DNA of 36,868 nt, taken from Hyphomicrobiales bacterium (lineage in GTDB: Bacteria > Pseudomonadota > Alphaproteobacteria > Rhizobiales > Devosiaceae). Where the stretch lies: assembly GCA_015490455.1 (NCBI GenBank), contig WFXU01000001.1, forward strand, positions 1 to 36,868. The letters run 5' to 3'. Below are positions 24,064-33,449 of the stretch, piece by piece. The notes under the pieces are model-generated. The model was given only the letters and a program-made list of their open reading frames with translations, was not told where the DNA came from and searched no databases. A program made the translations under genes and the position numbers. Within the stretch, counting starts at the first letter, position 1. Every line of letters starts with the position of its first letter.

Positions 24064-25323
24064 TTATTTAGTTGATTGGCTCTTACTTGGTTGGCCAACT
24101 ATTGCTTTGGCAAAATCCTTTGCGTTGAAACTTTCAAGGTCTTCAATATTTTCTCCAACACCAATATAATGGATTGGTATAGAGAAAGCGCGCGAAATTG
24201 CAACCAATATTCCACCGCGCGCAGTGCCATCTAATTTTGTCATTATTAATCCGCTAACAGCTGCTCTTTGCGCAAAAATTTTAACCTGATTAAGTGCATT
24301 CTGCCCCGTTGTTGCATCAAGCGTTAAAAGAACTGCATGGGGGGCATCTGGCTCTATTTTTTTGATTACACGAATAATTTTTTCTAATTCCGCCATTAAT
24401 TCTTCGCGATTTTGTAACCTGCCAGCACTATCAATAATTAGCACATCCTTTTTTAGTTCTTTTGCCTTTTTTACCGCATCATATGCAAGGCCAGAAGGAT
24501 CAGCCCCTATCTGCCTGCTTATAACGGGAACACCTATTCTTTTTCCCCAAATTTCCAATTGCTCAATAGCCGCAGCACGAAAACTATCGCCAGCGGCCAG
24601 CATTACCGATTTCCCACTATCAGAAAATTTCTGCGCTAATTTGCCAATAGAGGTAGTTTTACCCGAACCATTTACCCCCACCATTAAAATAATAAATGGC
24701 TTTTTATTTGCGTCAATTTTTAGCTCTTTAGCAACGGGTAAAAGCGTTTTTTCTATTTCTTGTGCCAAAATTTGTCGCACATCTTCTATAGTTATTTCCT
24801 TATCAAATTTTTCTTGCGCCAATTTATCAATAATGCTGGTTGCAACATCAATTCCCAAATCAGCCTGAATGAGAATATCTTCAAGTTCGTCAAGAGTTTC
24901 CTGATCAAGCTTTTTTTTGGTAAAAATTGCTCCAATATTGGAAGTCAGATTGTCCGATGATCGTTTTAGGCCAGAAGTTAGACGCTCTAGCCAGCTTTTC
25001 TTTTTTGGCTTTTTTTCTGTTTCTTTACTTATATGTTCTTGTGCCCATTGCGGGGTTGTTTCGGGCGGTCCAGCATCATGTTTTTCATCATTAATATTAT
25101 CTGCTTGTATAATTTCTATATTATCCTGATTTTGGCTTTTCTCATTTTTAATTTTGCCTTTTTTTTCGTAAATGGCTTGTTCTTGCCCTTTCTCATCTAT
25201 ATTGGCTGTTTCTTCTCCCTCCCCCCTCTTATTGATTTCAGCGCTTTGCTCTTTTTTATCCGCTACTTCGCTTTCGTCAGCACTAAAAAGACGAGAGAAA
25301 AACCCTTTTTTCTTTTTACTCAT
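24064..25323 (-). CDS. ftsY: Signal recognition particle receptor FtsY
   Basis: FtsY is the membrane-associated SRP receptor GTPase. The NG domain has G1 GVNGSGKT (216-223), ALLDT-type DSAGR with [14 protein letters not shown], and [10 protein letters not shown]. The first 110 residues form the usual acidic and lysine-rich A domain of low complexity, with a [16 protein letters not shown] membrane-targeting segment at 111-126. At 419 residues it is of normal length. The ATG comes 1 nt after the mtaB stop, so translation is probably coupled. Confidence 0.96.
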   Translation of the reverse strand: MSKKKKGFFSRLFSADESEVADKKEQSAEINKRGEGEETANIDEKGQEQAIYEKKGKIKNEKSQNQDNIEIIQADNINDEKHDAGPPETTPQWAQEHISKETEKKPKKKSWLERLTSGLKRSSDNLTSNIGAIFTKKKLDQETLDELEDILIQADLGIDVATSIIDKLAQEKFDKEITIEDVRQILAQEIEKTLLPVAKELKIDANKKPFIILMVGVNGSGKTTSIGKLAQKFSDSGKSVMLAAGDSFRAAAIEQLEIWGKRIGVPVISRQIGADPSGLAYDAVKKAKELKKDVLIIDSAGRLQNREELMAELEKIIRVIKKIEPDAPHAVLLTLDATTGQNALNQVKIFAQRAAVSGLIMTKLDGTARGGILVAISRAFSIPIHYIGVGENIEDLESFNAKDFAKAIVGQPSKSQSTK

Positions 25324-25324
25324 T

Positions 25325-26602
25325 TCATATTTCCATCAAATCGCCAATTAAGCCATCATTATTATGATCTCTAATTTTTACCCTAACAATTTCTCCCTGC
25401 TTTGCGCCAGTAAAATATGTCGGAATAAATTGTTCACTCCTTCCCATACCTGCCCGCTCAACAAGAACTTGCTCTATATTACCTATTTTTGTTTTACACA
25501 ATTTTCTAAATTGTTCTTTAGCTAAAGAGCGTAATTTTTCAGCACGGATTTTAGTAATTTTTTTTGGCACCTGATCAGGAATTTTTGCCGCCGGTGTTCC
25601 CTTTTTTCTTGAATAGGGGAAAATATGTAAAAAACTAATATTTGCTTCTCTTACAATTTTAACTGAATTTTCAAACATTTGCTCATTTTCTGTTGGGAAA
25701 CCAACAATAATATCCGCGCCAAATATTATTTCCTTACGAACTTTACGTAAATTTTCGCAAAGAAGAATAATATCCTCATATGAATGGCGCCGTTTCATAC
25801 GTTTAAGAATAAGATTATCGCCAGATTGTAATGATAGGTGTAAATGCGCCATTAATCGTTTTTCTGAAGCAAAAACATCAAATAGGGCCTCATCAAGCGC
25901 AATAGAATCTATTGAAGAAATGCGAAGGCGCCTTAGATCGGGCACATTATTTAGAATTTTTTGCACCAATTTACCTAAATTTATTTTTCCCGGCAAATCA
26001 GCACCATAGGAGCTAATATCAACTCCAGTTAATACAATTTCATTATAACCATTATCAACCAGCCTTTTTATTTGTTCAATCACATGCCCCATTGGAGTTG
26101 AACGCGAAGGGCCGCGTCCAAATGGAATAATGCAAAAAGTGCAACGATGATCACAACCATTTTGCACTTGCACAAAGGCACGCGCGCGCCCATCCATGCC
26201 GTTTATTAAATGATTGGCCGTTTCCCTAACCGACATAATATTATTGACCTTGATTTTTTCGCTTACATCAAGACCAAAATTTAGATTTTGATAGCTATCT
26301 AATTTTAATTTATCATTATTGCCAATTACCAGATCTACTTCTTCCATATTGGCAAAATTTTGCGCTTCAATCTGCGCCGCACAGCCGCTAACAATTATTC
26401 TTTGTTGCGGATTGTCCCTTTTTGCGCGTCTTATTGCCTGTCGGGTTTGGCGAACTGCCTCATTTGTTACCGCGCAGGAATTAATAAGAAGCGTATTTTT
26501 TAATCCGGCCTGCCTGGCTTTATCAAGCATAATTTGCGCTTCATAAGAATTAAGCCGACAGCCAAAATTAATTATTTTTGTGCTATTATTTTTTTTGTTC
26601 AT
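25325..26602 (-). CDS. mtaB: tRNA t6A37 methylthiotransferase MtaB
   Basis: A radical SAM enzyme that converts t6A37 to ms2t6A37 in tRNAs reading ANN codons. The UPF0004 domain provides Cys15 (NFGCRLNS), Cys43 (NSCAVTN) and Cys74 (VSGCAAQ) for one iron-sulphur cluster. The radical SAM triad is Cys148, Cys152 and Cys155 in GCDHRCTFCIIPFGRG. The end carries a TRAM-like domain. The opening INFGCRLNSYEA marks it as MtaB rather than MiaB or RimO. It lies between dapF and ftsY with 1-nt gaps, an arrangement usual in Rhizobiales. Confidence 0.94.
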   Translation of the reverse strand: MNKKNNSTKIINFGCRLNSYEAQIMLDKARQAGLKNTLLINSCAVTNEAVRQTRQAIRRAKRDNPQQRIIVSGCAAQIEAQNFANMEEVDLVIGNNDKLKLDSYQNLNFGLDVSEKIKVNNIMSVRETANHLINGMDGRARAFVQVQNGCDHRCTFCIIPFGRGPSRSTPMGHVIEQIKRLVDNGYNEIVLTGVDISSYGADLPGKINLGKLVQKILNNVPDLRRLRISSIDSIALDEALFDVFASEKRLMAHLHLSLQSGDNLILKRMKRRHSYEDIILLCENLRKVRKEIIFGADIIVGFPTENEQMFENSVKIVREANISFLHIFPYSRKKGTPAAKIPDQVPKKITKIRAEKLRSLAKEQFRKLCKTKIGNIEQVLVERAGMGRSEQFIPTYFTGAKQGEIVRVKIRDHNNDGLIGDLMEI

Positions 26603-26603
26603 T

Positions 26604-27458
26604 CTAACTTAGTAGTTGAGGCGGAATAATGCCCTGATTATCAAATGAGAAACCGCCGCTCATAATAATATGATTATTAGTTTGCCATTCAATAGCTAAA
26701 CTTCCACCCCTTAGATCAACCTTTACTTTGCGTTCGCTAAGCCCTCTTCTGGCTGCTGAGACGGCAGCGGCGCAGGCGCCAGTCCCGCAAGCCTTTGTTT
26801 CGCCAACTCCCCGCTCCCAAACCCGCAATTTAATATTATTTGGAGAAATAATCTTAGCAATGGAAATATTAGCCCGCTCAGGAAAAATTGGATGATTTTC
26901 CAGTAAAGGGCCAAAGAGCTCTAAATTATAATTATCCAAATTATCATTAACAAAAAAAACCGCGTGCGGATTACCCAGATTGACGACTGCTGGCGTATGT
27001 AAAATTGGATTATCTATGGGGCCCACTTGTAATTCAATATTGGAAGTATCAGCAAATTCTTCACTTAAAGGAATTTGTTGCCAGGCAAATTTGGGCTCGC
27101 CCATATCAACAGAGATAATCTTATCATTAATTTTTGCCGCTAAAATAGAAGCGTTAGTTTCGATCAGAATATTATTTTTTTTCAATTCCTTACCAATAAG
27201 CGCAGCAACACAGCGGCTGGCATTGCCGCAGGCATTAACCTCACTGCCATCATAATTATAGATACGCATAAATATATCAGCATTTTCCTGAACAGCTTCT
27301 TCCAGAATAATAAGCTGGTCACAACCAATTCCAGTTTGGCGATTGGCAATATTTTTTATTTGCTGCCTATTAAGGCTGATTTTATCTTTGCGCCCGTCAA
27401 TTATGACAAAATCATTGCCCAAACCGTTCATTTTCAAATATGTAATTTTTCTATCCAT
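26604..27458 (-). CDS. dapF: Diaminopimelate epimerase
   Basis: DapF interconverts LL- and meso-diaminopimelate for peptidoglycan and lysine. The two catalytic cysteines are Cys77 in NACGNASRC and Cys224 in ETKACGTGACA. The N-terminus KMNGLGNDFVIIDGR and the motif GNPHAVFFV are typical, and the length of 284 residues is standard. It is the first gene of the minus-strand run dapF-mtaB-ftsY-yciB and divergent from hrcA; the 148-bp spacer should hold promoters for both. Confidence 0.96.
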   Translation of the reverse strand: MDRKITYLKMNGLGNDFVIIDGRKDKISLNRQQIKNIANRQTGIGCDQLIILEEAVQENADIFMRIYNYDGSEVNACGNASRCVAALIGKELKKNNILIETNASILAAKINDKIISVDMGEPKFAWQQIPLSEEFADTSNIELQVGPIDNPILHTPAVVNLGNPHAVFFVNDNLDNYNLELFGPLLENHPIFPERANISIAKIISPNNIKLRVWERGVGETKACGTGACAAAVSAARRGLSERKVKVDLRGGSLAIEWQTNNHIIMSGGFSFDNQGIIPPQLLS

Positions 27459-27606
27459 TTCGTTTTAGCTTTCTTTCCAACACTATTAAGCGACAGAATT
27501 TTTAATGTAGCTTAGCTGGGGGGTTTAATTTCTAAATTAGATAAATTATGTATGTCTGTATAGTAAAAAGCAGATATAGGCAATTTAGAAGAATATATAA
27601 TTAAAT

Positions 27607-28689
27607 ATGCATCAAAATAAATCATCGGAAGAATTTTTATCTTTATTGAATGAGCGCTCCCAAGAAATTTTTAAGCGTCTGGTTGAGCGCTATCTTGAAA
27701 CAGGAAGCCCTGTTGGTTCAAGACAATTATCGCGTTTATTAGATATTTCTCTCTCTCCTGCTTCTGTCAGAAATGTAATGTGTGATTTAGAAGAAATGGG
27801 TCTAATTGCAGCCCCCCATACTTCGGCCGGGCGCGCGCCCACGCAAACGGGACTAAGATTTTTTGTAGATGCTATGTTGGAAATAGGCTCTATAGATAGT
27901 GAAGAGCGCCAAACTATTAACGAGCAAATTGAGCAAAGTGCAAAACAGGGAGAAACTGAAGAATTACTGACAAAGGCAAGCTCTTTACTTTCTGGTCTTT
28001 CTCATAGTGCAGGCATGGTTATTACCGCAAAAAGCGATATGATATTAAAACATATTGAATTTGTGCATCTTGATGATAGGACTGCTATGGCTATTTTGGT
28101 CGGAGAAGATGGGCAGGTTGAAAATAGAATATTCAAAATAGAAGAACATATCAGCCCTTCAGATCTTGAAAAAGCCTCTAATTATCTCTCACACCATATG
28201 TTGGGTAAAACCTTAAAGCAGGCTAAGGCTATTTTGCTGCAGCAACAAAAAAGGCAAAAGGAAGAACTTGATTTTCTAACTAATAATCTGGTTGAAGCTG
28301 GCCTTGCAACAATTAGTGCTAGTGCTTCAAAAGCCAAGCCAACCCTAATTATTCGCGGACGCTCTAATTTGTTAAATGATACAATGGCGATGGAAGAATT
28401 AGCACGGGTTCGCGAATTATTTGATGAGTTAGAAAAGAAACAGGGACTGATAGATTTATTAAGCGAGGCTGATAAGGGAGAGGGGGTAAGAATTTTTATT
28501 GGCTCAGAAAATAAGTTATTCTCTCTTTCCGGTTCATCAATAATTTTAGCCCCTTTCAAAAATGAGACGGAAAAAATTATAGGTGCGCTGGGAATTATTG
28601 GTCCAACGAGGCTAAATTATGCGCGGATTGTGCCAGTAGTTGATTATACAGCGCATGTTATTTCAAAAATGATGACGCTTAGAAATTAA
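27607..28689 (+). CDS. hrcA: Heat-inducible transcription repressor HrcA
   Basis: HrcA represses chaperone operons by binding CIRCE elements, with GroEL as co-factor. The N-terminal winged helix reads RLVERYLETGSPVGSRQLSR, then SPASVRNVMCDLEEMGLIAAPHTSAGRAPT (in parts), both hallmarks. The GAF-like middle and the C-terminal domain (FIGSENKLFSLSGSSIILAPF in parts, LGIIGPTRLNYARIVPVVDY) are complete in 360 residues. I find no CIRCE sequence (TTAGCACTC-N9-GAGTGCTAA) upstream of hrcA, grpE, dnaK or dnaJ in this window; its target may be groESL elsewhere. Confidence 0.95.
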   Translation: MHQNKSSEEFLSLLNERSQEIFKRLVERYLETGSPVGSRQLSRLLDISLSPASVRNVMCDLEEMGLIAAPHTSAGRAPTQTGLRFFVDAMLEIGSIDSEERQTINEQIEQSAKQGETEELLTKASSLLSGLSHSAGMVITAKSDMILKHIEFVHLDDRTAMAILVGEDGQVENRIFKIEEHISPSDLEKASNYLSHHMLGKTLKQAKAILLQQQKRQKEELDFLTNNLVEAGLATISASASKAKPTLIIRGRSNLLNDTMAMEELARVRELFDELEKKQGLIDLLSEADKGEGVRIFIGSENKLFSLSGSSIILAPFKNETEKIIGALGIIGPTRLNYARIVPVVDYTAHVISKMMTLRN

Positions 28690-28769
28690 TATTTGGGAGT
28701 TGATATTTGTTGCAAATATCACAATATGCGTTAGGAACAATATTTTTACCAATATTTAAGAGCTAGGAA

Positions 28770-29450
28770 ATGCAAAAAGAAAATCAGGATAATAATCAGG
28801 ATTTGAATAAGCAAGAAAAAATTGAAACCGAAAATGAGGCTATAGCGTCAGCTAATGAGCAGGAAGAAAATATGCAAACAGACCCAATAGCGGCGCTAAA
28901 TGCCGAAAATGAGAAATTGGCTAAGGAAAATGCTGAATTAAAAGAGCGCCTGTTGCGCACAGTTGCCGAAATGGAAAATTTACGAAAAAGAACAGCACGC
29001 GATGTGGCCGAAGTAAGAAGCTATGCAATAGCAAATTTTGCCCGCGATATGCTTAGCGCAACCGATAATTTATCGCGCGCCCTTTCTGCTGTTCCTAAAG
29101 AGGCTCTGGAAAGCCAGGATGAAATTTTGAACTCATTGGTTGAGGGCATCAAAATGACTGAGCGGGAAATGTTTCGCCTATTACAGGCTAATGGGGTAAA
29201 ACCTATTATGGCTTTGGGAGAAAAATTTGACCCACACAAACATCAGGCAATGTTTGAGGTTGAAGATAGTGATGCACAAAGCGGTACGATAGTTGAAGAA
29301 TTACAGCAAGGTTTTGAAATTGGTGACAGAATATTACGCCCAGCTTTGGTTGGAGTAGCTAAGGGCAAAGCAAATAGAAAACAAGAAAAGAAACCAGCAA
29401 AACAGGGAGCTAGTGAAAATATTTCTAATCATATTGATAAAAAAGCATAA
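28770..29450 (+). CDS. grpE: Nucleotide exchange factor GrpE
   Basis: GrpE releases ADP from DnaK. The 226-residue protein has a long charged coiled coil (about 45-85, NAENEKLAKENAELKERLLR), the family signature AEMENLRKRTARDVAE, and the beta-wing domain with LGEKFDPHKHQAMFEVED, GTIVEELQQGFEIGDRILRPALVGVAK (split). N- and C-terminal extensions are rich in Gln, Asn and Lys. AGGAA precedes the ATG. It lies 80 bp after hrcA and 151 bp before dnaK; co-transcription with hrcA is likely. Confidence 0.95.
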   Translation: MQKENQDNNQDLNKQEKIETENEAIASANEQEENMQTDPIAALNAENEKLAKENAELKERLLRTVAEMENLRKRTARDVAEVRSYAIANFARDMLSATDNLSRALSAVPKEALESQDEILNSLVEGIKMTEREMFRLLQANGVKPIMALGEKFDPHKHQAMFEVEDSDAQSGTIVEELQQGFEIGDRILRPALVGVAKGKANRKQEKKPAKQGASENISNHIDKKA

Positions 29451-29463
29451 ATAAATGTAATTG

Positions 29464-29495
29464 GCGCTTGAAGGTAGATAAAGCGCTTCTTATAT
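29464..29495 (+). promoter_or_regulatory. Possible heat-shock (RpoH-like) promoter of dnaK
   Basis: CTTGAA (29467-29472) is followed after 17 bp by TTATAT (29490-29495). CTTGAA is the usual -35 of alphaproteobacterial sigma-32 promoters; the -10 is only similar to the C-C-A-T-x-T form. An inverted repeat GCGCTT-N11-AAGCGC (29464-29469 and 29481-29486) overlaps the -35 and spacer and could bind a regulator. The leader to dnaK would be about 100 nt. Confidence 0.4.
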
Positions 29496-29601
29496 ACGCA
29501 ACAACTACTCAATAGAGTAAATTAAACTCATTCAGGGATTCATAAAGGAACTGCCTTAATTGGGGTTCATTATATGGGTTCGCTAAAAGAAGAGGAATAA
29601 A

Positions 29602-31524
29602 ATGGGAAAAATTATTGGAATTGATTTAGGCACAACCAATTCTTGTGTCGCTGTTATGGATGGTAAAGATCCGAAAATTATTGAAAATGCCGAAGGTGCA
29701 CGCACCACTCCTTCAATGGTAGCTATAACTGCCGATGGTGAAAGGCTTGTTGGTCAGCCAGCCAAGAGACAGGCGGTCACTAATCCTGGGGGAACTCTTT
29801 TTGCTGTTAAGCGCCTTATTGGCCGTCGTTATGACGATCCGATGGTGAAGAAAGACAAAAAGCTTGTCCCTTATAAAATTGTCAAAGCCGATAATGGCGA
29901 TGCTTGGGTTGAAGTTGACGGTAAAAAAATGTCTCCTAGTGAAGTTTCTGGTATGATTTTGGCTAAAATGAAAGAAACTGCCGAAAATTATCTTGGGGAA
30001 GATGTGACCCAGGCTGTTATTACTGTTCCGGCATATTTTAACGATTCTCAGCGTCAGGCGACTAAAGATGCTGGCAAAATTGCCGGGCTTGAGGTTTTGC
30101 GGATTATCAATGAGCCGACAGCTGCTGCCCTTGCTTATGGGCTGGATAAGAAGGATTCTGGCACTATTGCAGTTTATGATCTTGGTGGTGGCACATTTGA
30201 CGTATCAATTCTTGAAATTGGTGATGGTGTGTTTGAGGTTAAATCAACCAATGGTGATACTTTTCTTGGCGGCGAAGATTTTGACATGCGCCTTGTTGAC
30301 TATCTGGCCGATGAGTTCAAAAAAGAGCAATCAATTGATTTAAGGAAAGATAAAATGGCCCTTCAGCGTCTTAAGGAAGCTGCCGAAAAGGCCAAAATTG
30401 AACTTTCCTCATCTACTCAGACAGAGGTTAATTTGCCATTTATCACTGCTGATGCCAATGGTCCAAAACATCTTCAGCTAAAACTAACTAGGGCAAAATT
30501 TGAGAGCTTGGTTGAAGATTTAATCAATAAAACAATTGAACCTTGCAAAAAGGCGCTTAAAGATGCCGGCCTAAAGGCAGGTGATATAGATGAGGTTATT
30601 TTGGTCGGTGGTATGACCAGAATGCCGAAAGTGCAAGAGGTTGTGAAAGACTTTTTTGGCAAAGATCCGCATAAAGGAGTTAATCCTGATGAGGTTGTTG
30701 CGCTTGGCGCTGCTATTCAGGCTGGCGTATTGCAGGGCGATGTTAAGGATGTTCTTCTTCTTGACGTTACTCCGCTTTCGCTTGGTATTGAGACATTGGG
30801 CGGCGTATTTACCCGTCTTATTGACAGAAATACAACAATTCCAACCAAGAAAAGCCAAATATTTTCAACAGCAGAGGATAATCAGTCAGCCGTAACCATT
30901 AATGTTTATCAGGGTGAAAGGGAAATGGCTGCGGACAATAAATTGCTTGGCCGTTTTGACTTAACAGGAATTCCTCCTGCTCCACGTGGTGTTCCGCAAA
31001 TTGAAGTTACATTTGATATTGATGCTAATGGTATTGTTAATGTTTCGGCAAAAGATAAGGGAACTGGCAAAGAGCAGCAAATTCGCATTCAAGCCTCAGG
31101 CGGTCTTTCTGAAGAAGATATTGAGCGTATGGTAAAAGAGGCTGAGGCTAATGCTGAGGAAGATAGAAAAAAACGCGAACTTGTTGAAGCTAAAAATCAG
31201 GCCGAAAGCCTTGTGCACTCAACCGAAAAATCACTCAAAGATTATGGTGATAAATTAGAGGAAGAGGATAGGGAAGCCATTGAATCTGCGCTTGAAGACC
31301 TAAAAGCGGCGCTTGAAGATGAAGATACTAGTGAGATTAAAGAAAAAACCGAAGCGCTTGCTGAACTATCAATGAAGCTCGGAGAGGCTATGTATAAGGC
31401 TCAGCAGGAAGAAGCGACAAATTCTGATAGTGATTCTGACAGTTCAGAAGATGAAGATGTGGTTGATGCTGAGTTTGAGGAAGTGCAGGATGACAAAACT
31501 GACTCTGATGGAAAATCGGCTTAG
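29602..31524 (+). CDS. dnaK: Molecular chaperone DnaK
   Basis: The Hsp70 chaperone of 640 residues. The ATPase domain begins [19 protein letters not shown], with [21 protein letters not shown] (split), [27 protein letters not shown] and [11 protein letters not shown]. The substrate-binding domain carries [17 protein letters not shown], followed by the helical lid and a Ser/Asp/Glu-rich tail ending [17 protein letters not shown] sequence precedes the ATG. Codon use appears biased toward C/G-ending codons more than in neighbours, as expected for a highly expressed gene. It is followed by a GC-rich hairpin and dnaJ. Confidence 0.98.
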   Translation: MGKIIGIDLGTTNSCVAVMDGKDPKIIENAEGARTTPSMVAITADGERLVGQPAKRQAVTNPGGTLFAVKRLIGRRYDDPMVKKDKKLVPYKIVKADNGDAWVEVDGKKMSPSEVSGMILAKMKETAENYLGEDVTQAVITVPAYFNDSQRQATKDAGKIAGLEVLRIINEPTAAALAYGLDKKDSGTIAVYDLGGGTFDVSILEIGDGVFEVKSTNGDTFLGGEDFDMRLVDYLADEFKKEQSIDLRKDKMALQRLKEAAEKAKIELSSSTQTEVNLPFITADANGPKHLQLKLTRAKFESLVEDLINKTIEPCKKALKDAGLKAGDIDEVILVGGMTRMPKVQEVVKDFFGKDPHKGVNPDEVVALGAAIQAGVLQGDVKDVLLLDVTPLSLGIETLGGVFTRLIDRNTTIPTKKSQIFSTAEDNQSAVTINVYQGEREMAADNKLLGRFDLTGIPPAPRGVPQIEVTFDIDANGIVNVSAKDKGTGKEQQIRIQASGGLSEEDIERMVKEAEANAEEDRKKRELVEAKNQAESLVHSTEKSLKDYGDKLEEEDREAIESALEDLKAALEDEDTSEIKEKTEALAELSMKLGEAMYKAQQEEATNSDSDSDSSEDEDVVDAEFEEVQDDKTDSDGKSA

Positions 31525-31551
31525 TAATATTTAACAAATATAATATAAGTT

Positions 31552-31570
31552 CGGGGGCTGAGTGCCCCCG
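31552..31570 (+). terminator. GC-rich hairpin between dnaK and dnaJ
   Basis: CGGGGGC (31552-31558) pairs perfectly with GCCCCCG (31564-31570) around a 5-nt loop. No T-run follows, so it is more probably an attenuator or mRNA-processing/stabilising hairpin that lowers dnaJ relative to dnaK than a full terminator. It sits 28 nt after the dnaK stop. Confidence 0.55.
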
Positions 31571-31579
31571 TTGGATTTA

Positions 31580-31612
31580 GAGGGTCGTAAGAGGGTCGTA
31601 AGAGGGTCGTAA
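31580..31612 (+). promoter_or_regulatory. Triplicated 11-bp repeat with Shine-Dalgarno core before dnaJ
   Basis: GAGGGTCGTAA occurs three times in perfect tandem (31580-31590, 31591-31601, 31602-31612). Each copy contains a GAGGG ribosome-binding core. The third ends 1 nt before the TTG start of dnaJ and places GAGGG 7 nt from it, an ideal distance. The upstream copies could act as standby sites. Confidence 0.75.
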
Positions 31613-31613
31613 A

Positions 31614-32756
31614 TTGTCTAAACTTTGCTATTATGAAGTTCTTAGAGTTGATAGAAATGCCGATGAAAAGGCAATAAAATCAGCTTATAGGAAATTAGCA
31701 ATGCAATATCATCCGGATCGCAATCCCGATGATAAGGACGCTGAACAAAAATTCAAAGAAGTCAATGAGGCATATGATGTGCTAAAAGATCCGCAAAAAC
31801 GTGCCGCTTATGATAGATATGGTCATAGCGCATTTGAAAATGGCGGTATGGGGGCGGGGCGCTATAGCGCACATGGATTTGGCCCTGATTTTTCTTCTTC
31901 AATGTCGGAAATGTTTGAGGATATTTTCGGTGAATTTATGGGTGCCGCCGGCATGAGGGGGCGCGAACGTTCTTCTTCTCTTAGGGGGTCAGATCTTCGC
32001 TATAATCTTGAAATAAGTTTGGAAGATGCATTTTTAGGACGCACAGTTGAAATTGATGTGCCTACAATGGTTGTTTGCGATTATTGTGAAGGTTCAGGTG
32101 CCAAGCCAGGAACAGGTATGAGCATGTGCCGTTCATGTCATGGGCGCGGCAAAGTGCGCGCACAACAGGCATTTTTTACCATTGAAAGAACATGCCCTCA
32201 TTGTCATGGACGCGGCGAAACAATGGAGCAGCCCTGCACTGAATGTTCAGGGCAGGGACGCAAACAAAGATCCAGGAAATTATCGGTTGATATTCCTAAG
32301 GGCATTGAAGATGGCACGCGTATTCGCTTGGCTAATGAGGGAGAGGCGGGCTTACGCGGTGGGCCGCCCGGAGATCTTTATATTTTTGTTAGCGTTAAAG
32401 AACATGAACTTTTCCAGCGTGATGGGGCAGATCTTTTTGCGCGTGTTCCTATTACAATGGTGGTGGCGGCTTTGGGGGGTGAATTTGAGGTGCCAACTCT
32501 TGATGGAAGTAAGGCGCGGGTAAAGGTTAATCCCGGAATGCAGCCCGGACAAAGAGTGCGGCTTAAGGGTAAAGGTATGCCGGTTTTACGCACCGCAAAA
32601 TTTGGCGATTTATATGTGCAACTAGATATTGAAATACCGCAAAATTTATCAAGAAGACAACGCGAATTATTGGAGGAATTTCAAAAAATTTCAAAAGATG
32701 ATAATTCTCCCACCTCAAATGGATTTTTTGCAAAATTAAAAACCCTGTTCAAATAG
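31614..32756 (+). CDS. dnaJ: Chaperone protein DnaJ
   Basis: The Hsp40 co-chaperone of 380 residues. The J domain includes [20 protein letters not shown] and the HPD motif in [12 protein letters not shown] Gly/Phe-rich part follows, then four zinc motifs: [24 protein letters not shown] and CTECSGQG. The C-terminal substrate domains are complete ([19 protein letters not shown] in parts). The only start giving a full J domain is TTG at 31614; the next Met (in MQYHPD) would destroy it. VLRVDRNA replaces the common VLGVxRxA. The triplicated ribosome site precedes it. Confidence 0.96.
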   Translation: MSKLCYYEVLRVDRNADEKAIKSAYRKLAMQYHPDRNPDDKDAEQKFKEVNEAYDVLKDPQKRAAYDRYGHSAFENGGMGAGRYSAHGFGPDFSSSMSEMFEDIFGEFMGAAGMRGRERSSSLRGSDLRYNLEISLEDAFLGRTVEIDVPTMVVCDYCEGSGAKPGTGMSMCRSCHGRGKVRAQQAFFTIERTCPHCHGRGETMEQPCTECSGQGRKQRSRKLSVDIPKGIEDGTRIRLANEGEAGLRGGPPGDLYIFVSVKEHELFQRDGADLFARVPITMVVAALGGEFEVPTLDGSKARVKVNPGMQPGQRVRLKGKGMPVLRTAKFGDLYVQLDIEIPQNLSRRQRELLEEFQKISKDDNSPTSNGFFAKLKTLFK

Positions 32757-32766
32757 GTTGATTTGT

Positions 32767-32905
32767 CCTTCGTGAAGAATTTTATTGATATTTTTTGCTA
32801 TTTTACTTCTTTTGAGCGTTTAATATTGCAAGATTTTACTCCCTTATGTGTGGTTTTCTTGCAATTTTGATGGATATTTTCGCAACTTTTGATTTCTGAC
32901 TTCTT
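32767..32905 (-). repeat. Dispersed ~140-bp repeat, copy B (inverted relative to copy A)
   Basis: Read on the minus strand it aligns end to end with 23136-23280, sharing AAAATATCCATCAAAATTGC, CAATATTAAACGCTCAAAAG and AATTCTTCAC. It begins 10 bp after the dnaJ stop, on the side of that gene, as copy A stands about 80 bp after the DUF2259 gene. Mismatches are mostly single bases, with few length changes. Confidence 0.85.
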
Positions 32906-32906
32906 G

Positions 32907-32927
32907 CCCCTTACCCCTTACCCCTTA
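32907..32927. repeat. Heptamer tandem repeat (CCCCTTA)x3
   Basis: CCCCTTA occurs in three perfect successive copies (32907-32913, 32914-32920, 32921-32927), directly against the end of dispersed repeat copy B. Heptamer repeats of this type are known from cyanobacterial and other genomes. Confidence 0.85.
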
Positions 32928-32980
32928 CTTAAAACCAATACATCTACTCACCGCTAACTCATTGATATATGGTAATAATT

Positions 32981-32995
32981 GCCGTACCGTACGGC
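32981..32995. repeat. Perfect 15-bp palindrome
   Basis: GCCGTAC-C-GTACGGC is a perfect inverted repeat with 7-bp arms. It overlaps a second pair, ACCGT (32986-32990) with ACGGT (32996-33000). It is GC-rich within an AT-rich spacer, and it could be a protein-binding site or a remnant of a palindromic element. No gene starts nearby. Confidence 0.6.
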
Positions 32996-33397
32996 ACGGT
33001 TCGGCGAATATGCAATAAAAACAATAAGTTAGAAGGGTGGTTTGGATTTTTGAATGTGTGGTGAATAGCTTTAGGGAGGCAAACTAAACTATAGCGCAAG
33101 CCATTTTGGTTTCCCTTTATTATTTAGAGCAACTTATCTTGCTCTTCATCCTTGCATTTAATTACCTGTTATCCACTCTAATCATCATAAAATAAAGAAC
33201 TTTGTAAAGCAAAGTGGAAATAATATTTATTCTAAGAAGTTGAGTTTTTGATATTGTGGGATGGTTGTGGGGGGATTGCAGGGAATTGCAAGAGTTGGGG
33301 TGCGGGGCATGGGTAAATTGTGAGGGTAGTTGGGAGGTATTTTGTAGAACTGAATGTGAGGCATGGACTATTGAGTTTATGATAGAATTAAAATAGT

Positions 33398-33449
33398 CTT
33401 CTGGTTTCTGGTTCCCGCCTTCTGGACAATAAATTCTTCGCGGCCGACT
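33398..33449 (-). repeat. Dispersed 52-bp repeat, copy 2, downstream of cbiB
   Basis: It matches 14409-14460 from CTTCTGG through CCGCCTTCTG to CGGCCGACT, ending 2 bp before the cbiB stop codon. Same orientation relative to the upstream gene as copy 1. Confidence 0.7.

Noticed and set aside
24362-24868. 168-residue open frame on the plus strand
   Set aside because: It lies wholly antisense within ftsY and its composition is Ser/Ile-rich without motifs.
27459-27606. CIRCE operator before hrcA
   Set aside because: No TTAGCACTC-like half sites are present in the spacer.
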